Source: an uncultured Neptuniibacter sp. (GTDB taxonomy: Bacteria > Pseudomonadota > Gammaproteobacteria > Pseudomonadales > Balneatricaceae). From it: a DNA stretch of 64,000 nucleotides. The stretch covers positions 248,001 to 312,000 of the forward strand of contig NZ_CANMIR010000003.1 in assembly GCF_947498015.1 (NCBI RefSeq), written 5' to 3'. The notes under the pieces were generated by a model, which saw nothing but the letters and a program-made list of their open reading frames with translations, searched no databases and was not told where the DNA came from. This document shows, in pieces, positions 52,084 to 61,708 of the stretch. Numbering within the stretch: position 1 is the stretch's first letter; every line of letters begins with the position of its first letter. Made by a program: the position numbers and the translations under genes.

Positions 52084-52722
52084 CTATCTTAACATTGACT
52101 CAAGCATTGCCAAATCTAGCTCTTTCGCTTCACCATAAAAAAACAGGGACGCAGGCGAACCTTTTAATACGGCAATCTGATCTCCGATCGCCAACGCTTC
52201 ATCCGGATCATGTGTCACATAGATCATACTGCGCCGGGGATCCTTCCCCACCAGATCACTGATCAATACCAACATCTCATGAGCTGTTTGCATATCCAGC
52301 GATGCAAGCGGCTCATCCATCAGCACGATATCTGGCTCACACAGTAAGCAGCGTGCTAGTGCAGCTCTTCGCGCCATACCTAATGAGATTTGGGAGGGAT
52401 AATAATCGGCATACCGCTCCAGCTTAACACTCTTCAGTATCGACATAACCCTCTCCCCATCGGGATGCACAATCATAAGATTCTGCTTAAGGGTGCGCCA
52501 GGGAAGCAACCTTGGTTCCTGAAACAGATAACCAACCTCCGGCTGATTATTTTGCCAGGGAGCGGTGACACCTAATCCTGCAAGTTCATTGAGTATTGTG
52601 GTTTTACCGCAACCCGATGGTCCCAAAATACATAGTACCTCCCCTTCACACAATGACAGATTTAGCCGACTCAGGATCGCACGAGAGCCTAAAACAATCT
52701 CATCCAGCTGCATCTCATACAT
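52084..52722 (-). CDS. NitT/TauT-type ABC transporter ATPase
   Basis: 212 residues from the ATG at 52722, 7 bases inside the permease end and behind AAAGGGGG; a longer frame begins at 52752. Walker A GPSGCGKTT, Q-loop FQEPRLLPW, signature ISLGMARRAALAR (divergent from LSGGQ) and Walker B IVLMDEPLASLD. Pairs with the permease and binding protein just upstream. Import ATPase. Confidence 0.9.
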   Translation of the reverse strand: MYEMQLDEIVLGSRAILSRLNLSLCEGEVLCILGPSGCGKTTILNELAGLGVTAPWQNNQPEVGYLFQEPRLLPWRTLKQNLMIVHPDGERVMSILKSVKLERYADYYPSQISLGMARRAALARCLLCEPDIVLMDEPLASLDMQTAHEMLVLISDLVGKDPRRSMIYVTHDPDEALAIGDQIAVLKGSPASLFFYGEAKELDLAMLESMLR

Positions 52723-53488
52723 AACTATTTCCCCCTTTCCAGCAGGAAGCATGACGATCTAAAGGCTGCAAAATAAACCACTCAATCATCTGCACGATGA
52801 GGATAAATGCGAAGCTGTACGCCAGGATCGTAGCAACATCAAAGAGCTGAAAAGCGAGATGAAGCTGAAAACCAACACCATCCGAACGCCCCAGAAGCTC
52901 AACAACCAACACAATTTTCCAGATTAGTGCTAATCCTCCCCGCGTTGCCACCATGATGTAGGGGAATAGCTGAGGCCACCACAGCTCAGTAATTGTCTGG
53001 CGCATATTAAAACGGTAGAGCTTTGCCATCTGCTCTAACTTGGGATCAAACATACGCCCACCCTCACGTAAGGTAACCGCAACATTGGGTAGTTTGTTGA
53101 TGATCACTGCCGCGACAGCGGCCACCTCTACCAGTCCAAACCAGACATAGAGAAGAATAATCACAACCAGTGCCGGTATGTTGAGAAGAATGATCAGCAG
53201 TGGGTCAAGTATTCGATTCATCCGCGGAATGCGTGCCATTAAGACACCAAGCACACCACCTATTAACATGGCAAAAAGAAAGCTGACCAATACTCGCTGG
53301 AGGGTGATCCACAAATGGTGAAGAAGTCGTCCCTGTTCATATTCAAGCATCATCTTAGCCACGACGATGCCTGGCTCAGGAAGCAGTGGATCCTGGAGAT
53401 AATAAGCGATGCCCCACCAGCAGGCTATCAGGGCTGTTAGCGTTATCAGTTGATCACTTAATCTGGATTGCGAACTTTTCGCGTTCAT
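52715..53488 (-). CDS. NitT/TauT-type ABC transporter permease
   Basis: 257 residues, six membrane spans. EAA-type loop: REGGRMFDPKLEQMAKLYRFNMRQTITELWWPQLFPYIM, typical of SsuC/TauC/NrtB importers. Overlaps the binding-protein gene by 4 bases and the ATPase gene by 8. Substrate unknown. Confidence 0.92.
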   Translation of the reverse strand: MNAKSSQSRLSDQLITLTALIACWWGIAYYLQDPLLPEPGIVVAKMMLEYEQGRLLHHLWITLQRVLVSFLFAMLIGGVLGVLMARIPRMNRILDPLLIILLNIPALVVIILLYVWFGLVEVAAVAAVIINKLPNVAVTLREGGRMFDPKLEQMAKLYRFNMRQTITELWWPQLFPYIMVATRGGLALIWKIVLVVELLGRSDGVGFQLHLAFQLFDVATILAYSFAFILIVQMIEWFILQPLDRHASCWKGGNSYV

Positions 53489-54450
53489 AAAGGCAACCTG
53501 ATGAACAGAGATTCATCCAAAGTGTGACCCGTTGGATAGGTCTTTAACTGATCAATCAATCTGTAGAAGCGCTGAGCATCTTCAATATGATGAGGGGTAA
53601 GAGGTGACGGTACACCCTGGCGATACCCTTTAACTAATGCCTTGAACTCCTGGTCATTCGAAACACGCATCAACGGGCGCAGTTTTTTCCATGGACGATC
53701 ACTCTCTTGTAACTGCTTCTTAGCCTCTGAAACTGCAATGGCAAAACCCCTGATCCGCTCTGGATCAGCATCAATAAATGGCTGTTTGAAAAGGTAACCT
53801 AACATCGGAAGATCACTTTTAAGCCCAAGTTTAGCCATTAAATCGGACAACCTTCCATAGCGTTCAAACCCTTCTGCCTCTAATTTGGCGCCAAAATGCC
53901 AGAAGGTAACTAACAGATCGATCTGTTTTTTTCTCAATCCCTGCGATAGTAATGGAGGCGCAGCAAACTGTACTGTAGCCTCTTTGTGCAGATCGATCCC
54001 TTCCGCCTTTGCACTGGCTTGCAACAGCACCCAACCTTTATTCATCGGTCCGCCTGCGACCCCTATACGCTTTCCTATCAGATCTTTAAAATCTGCGATT
54101 AAGCTGCCATCTGCTTTGATAAGCACCCCAATTTGACGGGAAAATGGCAAAAATCGAAGTCCCTCTCCCTGTCTGTTACGCTCATTCGCCCAGAGCCAGT
54201 CGGATACGATGGTATCAACCGTACCGCCAGCCAAAGCCAACCTCGAAGCCGACATGCTGGCTACTTGCGTTACAACCAATTCGAAACCATTTTTCCTATC
54301 GAGCTGCTGACCTTTTATGTATTGCAGCTCCCAATTCACTGTCCCATTTGCCAGGGCCGCTACTTTAATTTGTGGTAGTCCTGCAGGCTGGGCATAGCCA
54401 CTTACCGATAAAAAACTTAGGAAAAACAGCAAGATAATTTTAAAAAACAT
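53485..54450 (-). CDS. NMT1/ThiY-like ABC substrate-binding protein
   Basis: 321 residues with signal peptide (to GYAQPA). NMT1/SsuA-like fold: VAALANGTVNWELQYIKGQQLDRKNGFEL, SDWLWANERNRQGEGLRFLPFSRQIGV, and GKRIGVAGGPMNKGWVLLQ. First gene of a four-gene operon (binding protein, permease, ATPase, MFS). Members carry sulfonates, nitrate, thiamine precursors or aromatic acids. Next to quinoprotein genes it might bring in a cofactor precursor or a metal chelate; this is a guess. Confidence 0.9.
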   Translation of the reverse strand: MFFKIILLFFLSFLSVSGYAQPAGLPQIKVAALANGTVNWELQYIKGQQLDRKNGFELVVTQVASMSASRLALAGGTVDTIVSDWLWANERNRQGEGLRFLPFSRQIGVLIKADGSLIADFKDLIGKRIGVAGGPMNKGWVLLQASAKAEGIDLHKEATVQFAAPPLLSQGLRKKQIDLLVTFWHFGAKLEAEGFERYGRLSDLMAKLGLKSDLPMLGYLFKQPFIDADPERIRGFAIAVSEAKKQLQESDRPWKKLRPLMRVSNDQEFKALVKGYRQGVPSPLTPHHIEDAQRFYRLIDQLKTYPTGHTLDESLFIRLPL

Positions 54451-54515
54451 AGTATTCTCACACTAAGGATTAGTGTTACATAGGCTCTTTTTCAAAATAA
54501 GCTGCACACCTGTGA

Positions 54516-54540
54516 GCCAAAATAGTACTTTCGTACCTGT
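54516..54540 (-). promoter_or_regulatory. Candidate operator upstream of the NMT1 ABC operon
   Basis: Minus strand CAGGTACGAAAGTACTATTTTGG, with CTGTGAGCCAA (plus strand) adjoining at 54510-54520. The FIST-kinase operon has the same pair of blocks at 61579-61610. GGTACGAAAGTACT is a partial dyad. Confidence 0.5.
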
Positions 54541-54657
54541 TTTTTTGCTCGATGGTAGAATTTTGACTGGCACTTTCGCAGGGTGTAATAGAGGCATACA
54601 AAGCATCAAGAGTAATTAGCCATCTCAAACCTACTGCGTATCTTCGCCCTCTGCCTG

Positions 54658-55197
54658 ATGCTGCTATGCTCAAGTGGATTTGCTCAGGAGCATTCGCCCC
54701 AGGTAGATTTGGATGACTTTGATCTGTTCACCCTGGATGGATACAGGCTCTATCGTTACCGGAGCCCCACCCCGCTAAGCAGTGAACATGCAGTAACGAT
54801 CTCCACTGATGAAGTGGTCAGGATGCTTGAACAGGAGAGCAATATCATTCTACTGGATGTACAACCCGTACAATGGAATCGGGTTTTCATCCAGAAAGAA
54901 CCCAGACTAAACATTCCTGGGAGTACATGGCTTCCCAATGTAGGTCTCGGTGAGCTTGATAATGAATGGATGAGGTATTACCGTTCGCACCTCTTACGCT
55001 TAACCTCGGGTGATAAAGAGGCGGCGATCATTATCTACTGTCGTGCAGACTGCTGGATGTCATGGAACGCACTTAAACGCGCCTCCGAATGGGGCTACAA
55101 AAAATTATTCTGGTACCGGGATGGCACTGATGGGTGGATCGAAAATGATCTTGAAACGACCCTTGCCGTTCCAGAACCTTTCCCAGGGAAAGAGTAA
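54658..55197 (+). CDS. PQQ-dependent catabolism-associated C-x3-CW protein
   Basis: 179 residues from the first ATG, but the start is uncertain: upstream in frame, back to a stop at 54613, lie residues LAISNLLRIFALCL, which with the ATG part would make a full signal peptide ending near FAQE. No ATG, GTG or TTG precedes them, so a rare start or sequencing change is possible. Rhodanese-like fold with IIYCRADCWMSWNALKRASEWG: C-R-A-D-C-W. TIGR03865-type in PQQ alcohol loci. Convergent with nothing; 116 bases before the ErbR-like gene. Confidence 0.8.
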   Translation: MLLCSSGFAQEHSPQVDLDDFDLFTLDGYRLYRYRSPTPLSSEHAVTISTDEVVRMLEQESNIILLDVQPVQWNRVFIQKEPRLNIPGSTWLPNVGLGELDNEWMRYYRSHLLRLTSGDKEAAIIIYCRADCWMSWNALKRASEWGYKKLFWYRDGTDGWIENDLETTLAVPEPFPGKE

Positions 55198-55312
55198 GTC
55201 TACGAATAAAGATTATACTCAAACATGATGCAGCTTAAGTACTCAGGATGAGTCACTAAAAATTACACTCAGGTGTATTGATAATAAATATAAAGATACT
55301 GGAGAGTTTGTT

Positions 55313-55981
55313 GTGTACAAAATCCTGATTGCAGATGATCATCCCCTTTTCCGCGAAGCGATCATCAATGTTATTGAGAACAGCTTCACTGGATGCCAGA
55401 CCCTGGAAACGGAAGATCTGGAGAGTGCACTGGATATCGCTCAGAACGAGGATGATCTCGACCTGATTCTCCTTGATCTCAATATGCCAGGCATGAACGG
55501 GCTCAACGGCCTGATCACACTAAGAAATGACCTGCCTACTGTCCCGGTGGTGATTGTATCCGCTGAGGAGGATAAACAGATCGTGCTTCAGGCAATCACC
55601 TATGGAGCGGTAGGCTTTATTACTAAGTCCTCTCCGCGTGATCAGATGACTCAGGCACTTGAACAGATTCTTGCAGGGAACGTCTACCTGCCGTCTGACA
55701 TCATCCGCTCAAGTCAGCCTGACAACCGACGCAACCATCGGAAAGATGACAATCAGATCCCTCCTGAACTGCTCTCCTCCCTCACGAGAAGACAGCTGCT
55801 GGTATTGGAAAGGATGTCAAAAGGTGAGTCTAACAAACAGATCGCTTACAACCTGAATATTGCAGAAACCACCGTAAAAGCACACGTCTCTGCAATATTA
55901 CGCAAGCTGGGTGTACACAACCGAATTCAGGCAGTTCTTTCGGCAGGTAACATCGACTTTAACGAGTATCTGAAGCGCTAG
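55313..55981 (+). CDS. erbR: ErbR/AgmR-type LuxR response regulator
   Basis: 222 residues from a GTG start with GGAGAG upstream. Receiver: [17 protein letters not shown], Asp in [11 protein letters not shown], Lys in GFITKSS. GerE end: [27 protein letters not shown]. This is the AgmR/ErbR/PedR1 group, which activates PQQ alcohol dehydrogenase genes. Standalone with its own terminator. Confidence 0.93.
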   Translation: MYKILIADDHPLFREAIINVIENSFTGCQTLETEDLESALDIAQNEDDLDLILLDLNMPGMNGLNGLITLRNDLPTVPVVIVSAEEDKQIVLQAITYGAVGFITKSSPRDQMTQALEQILAGNVYLPSDIIRSSQPDNRRNHRKDDNQIPPELLSSLTRRQLLVLERMSKGESNKQIAYNLNIAETTVKAHVSAILRKLGVHNRIQAVLSAGNIDFNEYLKR

Positions 55982-56001
55982 TACTCAGGCTCAAACTGAA
56001 A

Positions 56002-56021
56002 AACCCAGCAGATGCTGGGTT
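56002..56021 (+). terminator. Terminator of the erbR-like gene
   Basis: AACCCAGC-AGAT-GCTGGGTT then TTCTATTTC, 20 bases past the stop. Confidence 0.8.
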
Positions 56022-56104
56022 TTCTATTTCTGAACTCCACGAAATGCCTGACAGGTAAGCGCGCTAAGCTTCCAGAGACAGACTCCCTTCAACAACAGAT
56101 AAGC

Positions 56105-56509
56105 CTACTTAACAGGGCCCTCTTCAAACTGAGTCAGATCATCGTTGATCTCATTCCAAGGTGCTTTAGAGCCGGTAAAAATATGAAAGCTCGGTTTGTG
56201 AGATGGGGCATCATCAAGAATGCCCAGACGAATGTTATGTTTACCCGTTTTTAGCTTTCTCGAAAACAAACTCGATCCGCAACACTGACAAAACGCTAAC
56301 TCTGTTTCAGCACTCTTGCTATACACGGTCACAAACTCTTCACCTGAAGTGTAACGAAACTTATCGGAACTTATTCCCCCAACAGATGAATAATCAGACC
56401 CAGTAAACTTTCTGCACTCGGAGCAATGGCAATTACCCATATACTCAAAATCATCAGGCACCTCTATCTGCACTCTCTTACAAAGGCACGAGCCAACTAG
56501 CTTTCTCAT
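56105..56509 (-). CDS. GFA-family protein (glutathione-dependent formaldehyde-activating type)
   Basis: 134 residues. Zinc-binding cysteines: GSCLCKRV, NCHCSECRKFTGSDY and FCQCCGSSLF. The family includes Gfa of methylotrophs, though most members have other unknown roles. A role with formaldehyde made by the dehydrogenase is possible but unsupported. Single gene. Confidence 0.88.
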   Translation of the reverse strand: MRKLVGSCLCKRVQIEVPDDFEYMGNCHCSECRKFTGSDYSSVGGISSDKFRYTSGEEFVTVYSKSAETELAFCQCCGSSLFSRKLKTGKHNIRLGILDDAPSHKPSFHIFTGSKAPWNEINDDLTQFEEGPVK

Positions 56510-56694
56510 TATTCATCTCCGCTGTAGCAGTTCCCACCCAAAACAGATGAGGATATTTGGATTAACTATAGATGTCAGTCGTGTACTTATCTTGAATATT
56601 CTTGCTCTGTCATTAGCGCTTAAGTGAGTGCTCCAGACTTATTCATTGCCATTTAGGCCGCTTACATTTGGCTGTAAACCATCTTTATCAGTGA

Positions 56695-57690
56695 CTAAAG
56701 CGCACCTCTGCTGACAATCCTGGCTAACAGATTTGGTACCAGCTCTTCACTACGTACCTCCTCTATACGCTGATCTTCTGAAGGAATCACCCTACCGTTG
56801 TCGATCTCTGCAACCTTAAATGTGAATACATAGAAAGGCTCTGCCCCCATCCGTAGGTCAGACAGCAGCAACTCCCTGTTCTGCTCTTTTACCTTAAGAA
56901 AACCTTTACTGAACCACTGCAATCTCTGAACAGGCCAGTGCTGTTCAATCTCACCAAGCTGACTGATCTGATTAGGGTACTCTTTAAAGTGGATCTGACG
57001 ATCTGGATCGAGTAAGGAATAAAATCCCTCCTCATAGCTATGCTCCTTCATAACCAGCACTCGCCATAATAGAGTATTGAAAGGCGCAGCAGAGACCAGG
57101 ACTTGGCTTTGGCTCTGCTTTTCAGCAAGGTTCTCTTTAGCGATCTCGGTCACCCAATTCTGAGCAATCACACCCCAGGCCAGATAGAGACAGCTTATCG
57201 CTATACCCAACTGATTCGCTCGCAGCCCCCATTTCGCTTGCCTTGCGCTCAACGCCAACAGCGTACCCAAAAGCAGAGGCAGGGTATAAAGTGGATCTAT
57301 GATGAAGATACTGCCTATCCCTACAGGCTCTACAGAAAGTGGCCAGAATAGCTGCGTACCGTAGATAGTAAAGCTATCCAGTATCGGGTGTGTTACCAGC
57401 GCCAGCCACACCAGCATAAACCAGTGTTTAGATAACCCCTCATACTGACCGTGAAACCGATTGATTAACCAGGCTAATAAAGGTGCTAGCAGAGATAGGA
57501 CAAACAGGGAGTGACTGAAACTACGATGATAAGTGAAATCTGCAACCGCGCCCCCCATTGAGATAAAAACGTCCAGGTCCGGAATTGTCGCAACAATACC
57601 TCCCCAAAGTGCGGCCCTGTAGCCAACCTTTTGACCAAGCACCGCCTGCCCTACGGCCGCTCCAAGTGCGATCTGAGTAACCGAATCCAT
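56695..57690 (-). CDS. YdjM-like membrane metal-dependent hydrolase
   Basis: 331 residues. MDSVTQIALGAAVGQAVLGQKVGYRA and PDLDVFI, then RSFSHSLFV and THPILDSFTIYG give the four-His/Asp metal site of the YdjM/DUF457 family. Five or so membrane spans. Substrate unknown; E. coli YdjM is LexA-regulated. No SOS box seen by eye. Confidence 0.88.
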   Translation of the reverse strand: MDSVTQIALGAAVGQAVLGQKVGYRAALWGGIVATIPDLDVFISMGGAVADFTYHRSFSHSLFVLSLLAPLLAWLINRFHGQYEGLSKHWFMLVWLALVTHPILDSFTIYGTQLFWPLSVEPVGIGSIFIIDPLYTLPLLLGTLLALSARQAKWGLRANQLGIAISCLYLAWGVIAQNWVTEIAKENLAEKQSQSQVLVSAAPFNTLLWRVLVMKEHSYEEGFYSLLDPDRQIHFKEYPNQISQLGEIEQHWPVQRLQWFSKGFLKVKEQNRELLLSDLRMGAEPFYVFTFKVAEIDNGRVIPSEDQRIEEVRSEELVPNLLARIVSRGAL

Positions 57691-57804
57691 AACCTCATCC
57701 CAACTGAACCATCAGCGCCTGATAGTATGCGGCAATCAGCAATAGAACAAATGGATTTACACAACGTTACAGTGGCAGATCCAGGCTGCAATGAAGAGGG
57801 TAGA

Positions 57805-60393
57805 TCAGGCTGTCTCGATACAACTGTCCAGCATATGAATCAACGTTGTTTTTAGCTTCAGGGGCTTAACCGGTTTATTGATCAACATATAACCAAGATT
57901 ACGCACCTCATGGTTAAGCTCTTTACTGTAATTAGCCGTGATCATCAGAACCGGTAGTGGCGCAGCGACACGAGCCGTCACCTCCCTAGCTGCATCAATG
58001 CCGGTCTCGCCATTATCCAGGTGATAATCTGCAATCAAGATATCAACAGGATCTTGCTCAAAATCGACTTTATTGCCAAGGTCATCATAGGACAATCCAG
58101 TCACCAGATTGCAGCCCCAGCCAGAGAGGAGCGTCTCCATCCCCTGGCAGATCGCCTCATCATTATCGATCAACCAGATATTTGCACCCGACAACCGATC
58201 TGTGAGAAGCGGCTGACTTGGTCCGGTCATCACATCGAGTACGGGCTGGCCTTTTGGCACCTTCACCGCAAAGAGCGAGCCTTTACCCTCAACAGAATCA
58301 ACGCGTATCTGATGACCCAGTACGCGTGAGATCTTATCGACGATCGCCAATCCCAGCCCCAGCCCCTTTTCACACCCAGGACTGTCATGATCGAGACGTT
58401 TAAACTCTTCAAAAATCTCATGAAGCTTATTCGCAGGGATCCCTTTACCGGTATCAAGCACCTCAATCCAGAGATCATCGCCCTGATGCCGGCACCCAAG
58501 CAACAGTTTACCTCCCGAGGTATAGCGGATCGCATTGGTCAGGAAGTTTCGCAGTATTCTGGCAAGCAGTTGTGAGTCTGACCTCACTGTCGCACTGCTT
58601 TTTACATAGCGGAATCCCAACCCCTCAGCATCTGCAAGCTGACTGAACTCTGCAGCTAATGTGTCCAACAACCCCTGAATCCCAAAACTCACAATATCGG
58701 CGGTGACTACGCCGGCATCCAGTTTTGAGATATCAACCAGAGTGCGCAGTAGCGATTCCACATCATCCAGAGAGTTAGAGACTGAGTGTGCTAATGTACA
58801 GTTTTTCGGATCCTGGATCTGTTCAGACAATGCGCCTGAGAAGAGGCGTGCCGCATTCAAAGGCTGCAGCAGGTCATGACTGACAGCAGCGAGGAATTTT
58901 GTTTTGGATAGGTTGGCCTGCTCCGCCTCCATCTTGGCATCCAGAAGCCGTGATTCAACCTCAACACGCTCCTGTATCTCAGATCGAAGCTGTTCATTCA
59001 CCTGAGTCAGCTCAGATGTACGCTCTTTAACACGCTGTTCAAGCAACTGGTGCGACAGCTCCAGTGCCTCAGCTGAACGACGGCGCTCAGTGATATCGCG
59101 GATCATGACAAAGAAACCATCGGGGTTGCCATGCTTATCGATATTAGCGACGTATGATTTCAGCATATAGCGATCTTCACCGCGCGCATTACGCTGCCAG
59201 GTTTCAAAGGTGACATTCTCGCCCGATAAGGCACGGTCTATATAGGGTTTCAGGTGGAGGTACTGTTCTTCGGTGTATACCTCAAAGATATTCTCACCGT
59301 TGAGTGCTCCATCCTCTTTACCAAACCATTGGTTATACACCTTATTGGCAAAACGGTAGTTAAGCTCCTGATCCAGATAGGCGATCAACGCCGGAACATT
59401 ATCAGTAATCAACCTAATCCACTGCTCGCTCTGACGTAGCGATTCAGCATATTTATGACGTTCGGTAATATCCGTATAGGTATTAACAAACCCACCCTGT
59501 GGCATCGGATGGGTTCTGACCTCTATCACCTGCCCCTTGGACCCTCGCTGCTCGGAGGCTAACACCTCCCCTTGCTGAGCAGCCGTGAGTGCATGCTGCA
59601 GTATTGAATGGTTATCCAGCATTAGCGCAGCAAAGGGCGGGTATGACTCAACCTGCGAACCATCGACTCCTGTAAGATCAAGGAAACGATCATTCCACAG
59701 CTCAACACGCCCTTCTGGTGTGACCAGTACAACCCCTTGGGAAAGGTTATCAACCGTGTTCTGAAGGAGTTTCGTTTTCTGTGCCAGTGCATGTTCGCGA
59801 TCAGCCGTTTCCCGCTCTTTCAGCGCAGTTATATCCGTGTACAGAATAACCAGACCACCGTCCTGAGTAGGACGCTCAGACATCTGTACCCAGCGACCAT
59901 CATTGAGCCGGTAGACCTTACTTCCGGTATTGGTCGCGGGATACTCCTCATCAATTAAGCCACTCTCTTTGGCAAGGCGGCTTATATCCTGAATGGTGAT
60001 GCCGGTTCTGATCTTTAACCCGGTTGAAGCCCATACCTGACAAAACTTGCTATTAAACAGGACAATTTTGCGCTGATCATCAAACAGCACAAATGCATCG
60101 GAGATACTCTCAATCGCATCAATCAGCCGCTGGTTTGCCAGAGCCGCTTCATTGTTAGCATCTTTCAGGGCGCGGTGGCTTATTTTCAGCTCTGACAACA
60201 CTCGATTAAGCGCCTCAGTGCGTTCGCGCACCTGCTCCGCTAACACAACTGAATGCTCAAACGCCGAGTAGGGATTCGCCCCCTGACACCCTCCTGCTTC
60301 AACACGTTCAATCAGTACACTGTTGATCTTCCTTAACTTTCGGTTTTCTTCCTCAAGCTGTTCGATACGGACGTTTAGGGTCTGATCAACCAT
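57805..60393 (-). CDS. ercS: Hybrid histidine kinase with three PAS domains (ErcS-like)
   Basis: 862 residues, no membrane span. Coiled coil at the start, then PAS domains near 95-200, 210-315 and 325-445, a second coiled coil, HisKA with SHDLLQPLNAARLF near 508-521, ATPase with NFLTNAIRYT, DTGKGI and GLGLGLAIVD, and a C-terminal receiver with VDILIADYHLD. Resembles ErcS/ExaD-type cytoplasmic kinases of ethanol regulation. Overlaps the FIST gene by 8 bases, so both are made together. Confidence 0.9.
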   Translation of the reverse strand: MVDQTLNVRIEQLEEENRKLRKINSVLIERVEAGGCQGANPYSAFEHSVVLAEQVRERTEALNRVLSELKISHRALKDANNEAALANQRLIDAIESISDAFVLFDDQRKIVLFNSKFCQVWASTGLKIRTGITIQDISRLAKESGLIDEEYPATNTGSKVYRLNDGRWVQMSERPTQDGGLVILYTDITALKERETADREHALAQKTKLLQNTVDNLSQGVVLVTPEGRVELWNDRFLDLTGVDGSQVESYPPFAALMLDNHSILQHALTAAQQGEVLASEQRGSKGQVIEVRTHPMPQGGFVNTYTDITERHKYAESLRQSEQWIRLITDNVPALIAYLDQELNYRFANKVYNQWFGKEDGALNGENIFEVYTEEQYLHLKPYIDRALSGENVTFETWQRNARGEDRYMLKSYVANIDKHGNPDGFFVMIRDITERRRSAEALELSHQLLEQRVKERTSELTQVNEQLRSEIQERVEVESRLLDAKMEAEQANLSKTKFLAAVSHDLLQPLNAARLFSGALSEQIQDPKNCTLAHSVSNSLDDVESLLRTLVDISKLDAGVVTADIVSFGIQGLLDTLAAEFSQLADAEGLGFRYVKSSATVRSDSQLLARILRNFLTNAIRYTSGGKLLLGCRHQGDDLWIEVLDTGKGIPANKLHEIFEEFKRLDHDSPGCEKGLGLGLAIVDKISRVLGHQIRVDSVEGKGSLFAVKVPKGQPVLDVMTGPSQPLLTDRLSGANIWLIDNDEAICQGMETLLSGWGCNLVTGLSYDDLGNKVDFEQDPVDILIADYHLDNGETGIDAAREVTARVAAPLPVLMITANYSKELNHEVRNLGYMLINKPVKPLKLKTTLIHMLDSCIETA

Positions 60394-61564
60394 CTTGATG
60401 GCTCCCTATGGCGACTGCCGTAAAGGTCTGGTTGATATGCATCCCCTCCTTCTGTTCTCCGTAGGTGTTAAATCCGATCACATTATTCTTTCTCAATAGC
60501 TCAGATACAGAGTGAGAGTAACCCAGCCGCTCACACTCAAGTCGGCGTAAGAAGCAGTCACAGCCGATGATAAGTTGCGGCTTGCCAATCTCCTGCTGGA
60601 TCATATCCAGCTTTTTGATCAGATCAGATGCCATATCACCCGGCTGCATCACTGTAAGGACAATGCCGTTTTCAACCGCGCAGTAGAATCGCAAACTCAG
60701 GTCTTCATTCACCTGCTGGATAGACCTGACAAAAAACTCATCACCCAGCTTTACCGCGATCGGATTGAGCGCAAATACTTCATGATTCAAACGCTCAACC
60801 GGCACACCTATGACGCGCGCATACTCTACCGCTGCGGGCTCTGCGTTTAGCTCATAAACAGTACGACTATCAGCATCGGCTGCTGTGACCACCAGCTTCT
60901 CATCTTTATTGCGCATATGATGGGTACTGAACACCTCAAACTCATAAAGGGTGTTTACCAACATGACAACAGCAGCCCCCGTATGGAACTCGCCGTTGTA
61001 ATAGACATGTGTCTTTGCCAGATGGATATCATCACCAGCAGAGCCACCAAAACTGGGGATACTGCCCAGTGCGGAGTTCAGCGTAACCAGTACATTCTCC
61101 TCCTGGATCGAAAGCCCATCGAGCAAGGTCAACGCAAAAGTGTTTCCTTTGATGGGGGCGATCTCATGCTTACGGCATCCCGAGATCAATTGATCCACCA
61201 GCCTCTGCGCATCGGTCAGACTAAAATCATCAAGGCACTCAATAGAAGCCGCTTCTATAGCAAAACCTGAGCGCTCAAACCCGATCGCCGTTATACAGCC
61301 CTGCCCATAGCCCTGAGGGGTAATTTCACCTGCCGTTGTACAACCAACAACCTGAACATCTGGAAACGCCAAATTGATCGCGATCGCCAACTGGTCGAGC
61401 GGATATTCAGCAGAACAGAAAAAGATGATGAAGTTGATTTCAGACGAGGTTAACTGCTGCTGCAGTTCGTTTGCGGCTGCGTAAGGGTCTGCACTGAAAG
61501 ACGCGGCTGTAGTAAAGGCGTTTTTTTGGCTCAAGGTAGAGTCCCCGGAACTTGGGTAGTTCAA
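60386..61564 (-). CDS. FIST-domain signal transduction protein
   Basis: 392 residues. FIST N-terminal domain (about 35-215: IIFFCSAEYPLDQLAIAINLAFPDVQVVGCTTAGEITPQGY, ITAIGFERSG) and FIST C-terminal domain (about 235-375: RVIGVPVERLNHEVFALNPIAVKLGD, GCDCFLRRLECER). FIST proteins are thought to sense small ligands. Between two hybrid kinases in one operon; a sensor component for one or both is inferred. Confidence 0.92.
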   Translation of the reverse strand: MNYPSSGDSTLSQKNAFTTAASFSADPYAAANELQQQLTSSEINFIIFFCSAEYPLDQLAIAINLAFPDVQVVGCTTAGEITPQGYGQGCITAIGFERSGFAIEAASIECLDDFSLTDAQRLVDQLISGCRKHEIAPIKGNTFALTLLDGLSIQEENVLVTLNSALGSIPSFGGSAGDDIHLAKTHVYYNGEFHTGAAVVMLVNTLYEFEVFSTHHMRNKDEKLVVTAADADSRTVYELNAEPAAVEYARVIGVPVERLNHEVFALNPIAVKLGDEFFVRSIQQVNEDLSLRFYCAVENGIVLTVMQPGDMASDLIKKLDMIQQEIGKPQLIIGCDCFLRRLECERLGYSHSVSELLRKNNVIGFNTYGEQKEGMHINQTFTAVAIGSHQDG

Positions 61565-61589
61565 CCATTCTAGGCCCTGTGAGCCAATA

Positions 61590-61610
61590 CCAAAATACTA
61601 CTTGCGAACC
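61590..61610 (-). promoter_or_regulatory. Candidate operator upstream of the FIST-kinase pair
   Basis: Minus strand GGTTCGCAAGTAGTATTTTGG, closely matching 54518-54538 (GGTACGAAAGTACTATTTTGG). CTGTGAGCCAA lies at 61577-61587 in both contexts. The kinase gene upstream ends 145 bases away, so FIST may have its own promoter here. Confidence 0.5.
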
Positions 61611-61708
61611 TTTTTTAAAGCATAAAAAGAGGAATATAACCTATTAATATATATGAATATTTTAAACAAAAAATGGAAAAGCGGTACTAAAGAACTACAC
61701 GATCTTAT

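Noticed and set aside
56105..56509. GFA protein as part of formaldehyde detoxification with the quinoprotein
   Set aside because: Family annotation alone does not show this activity and there is no operon link; kept as a neutral family call.
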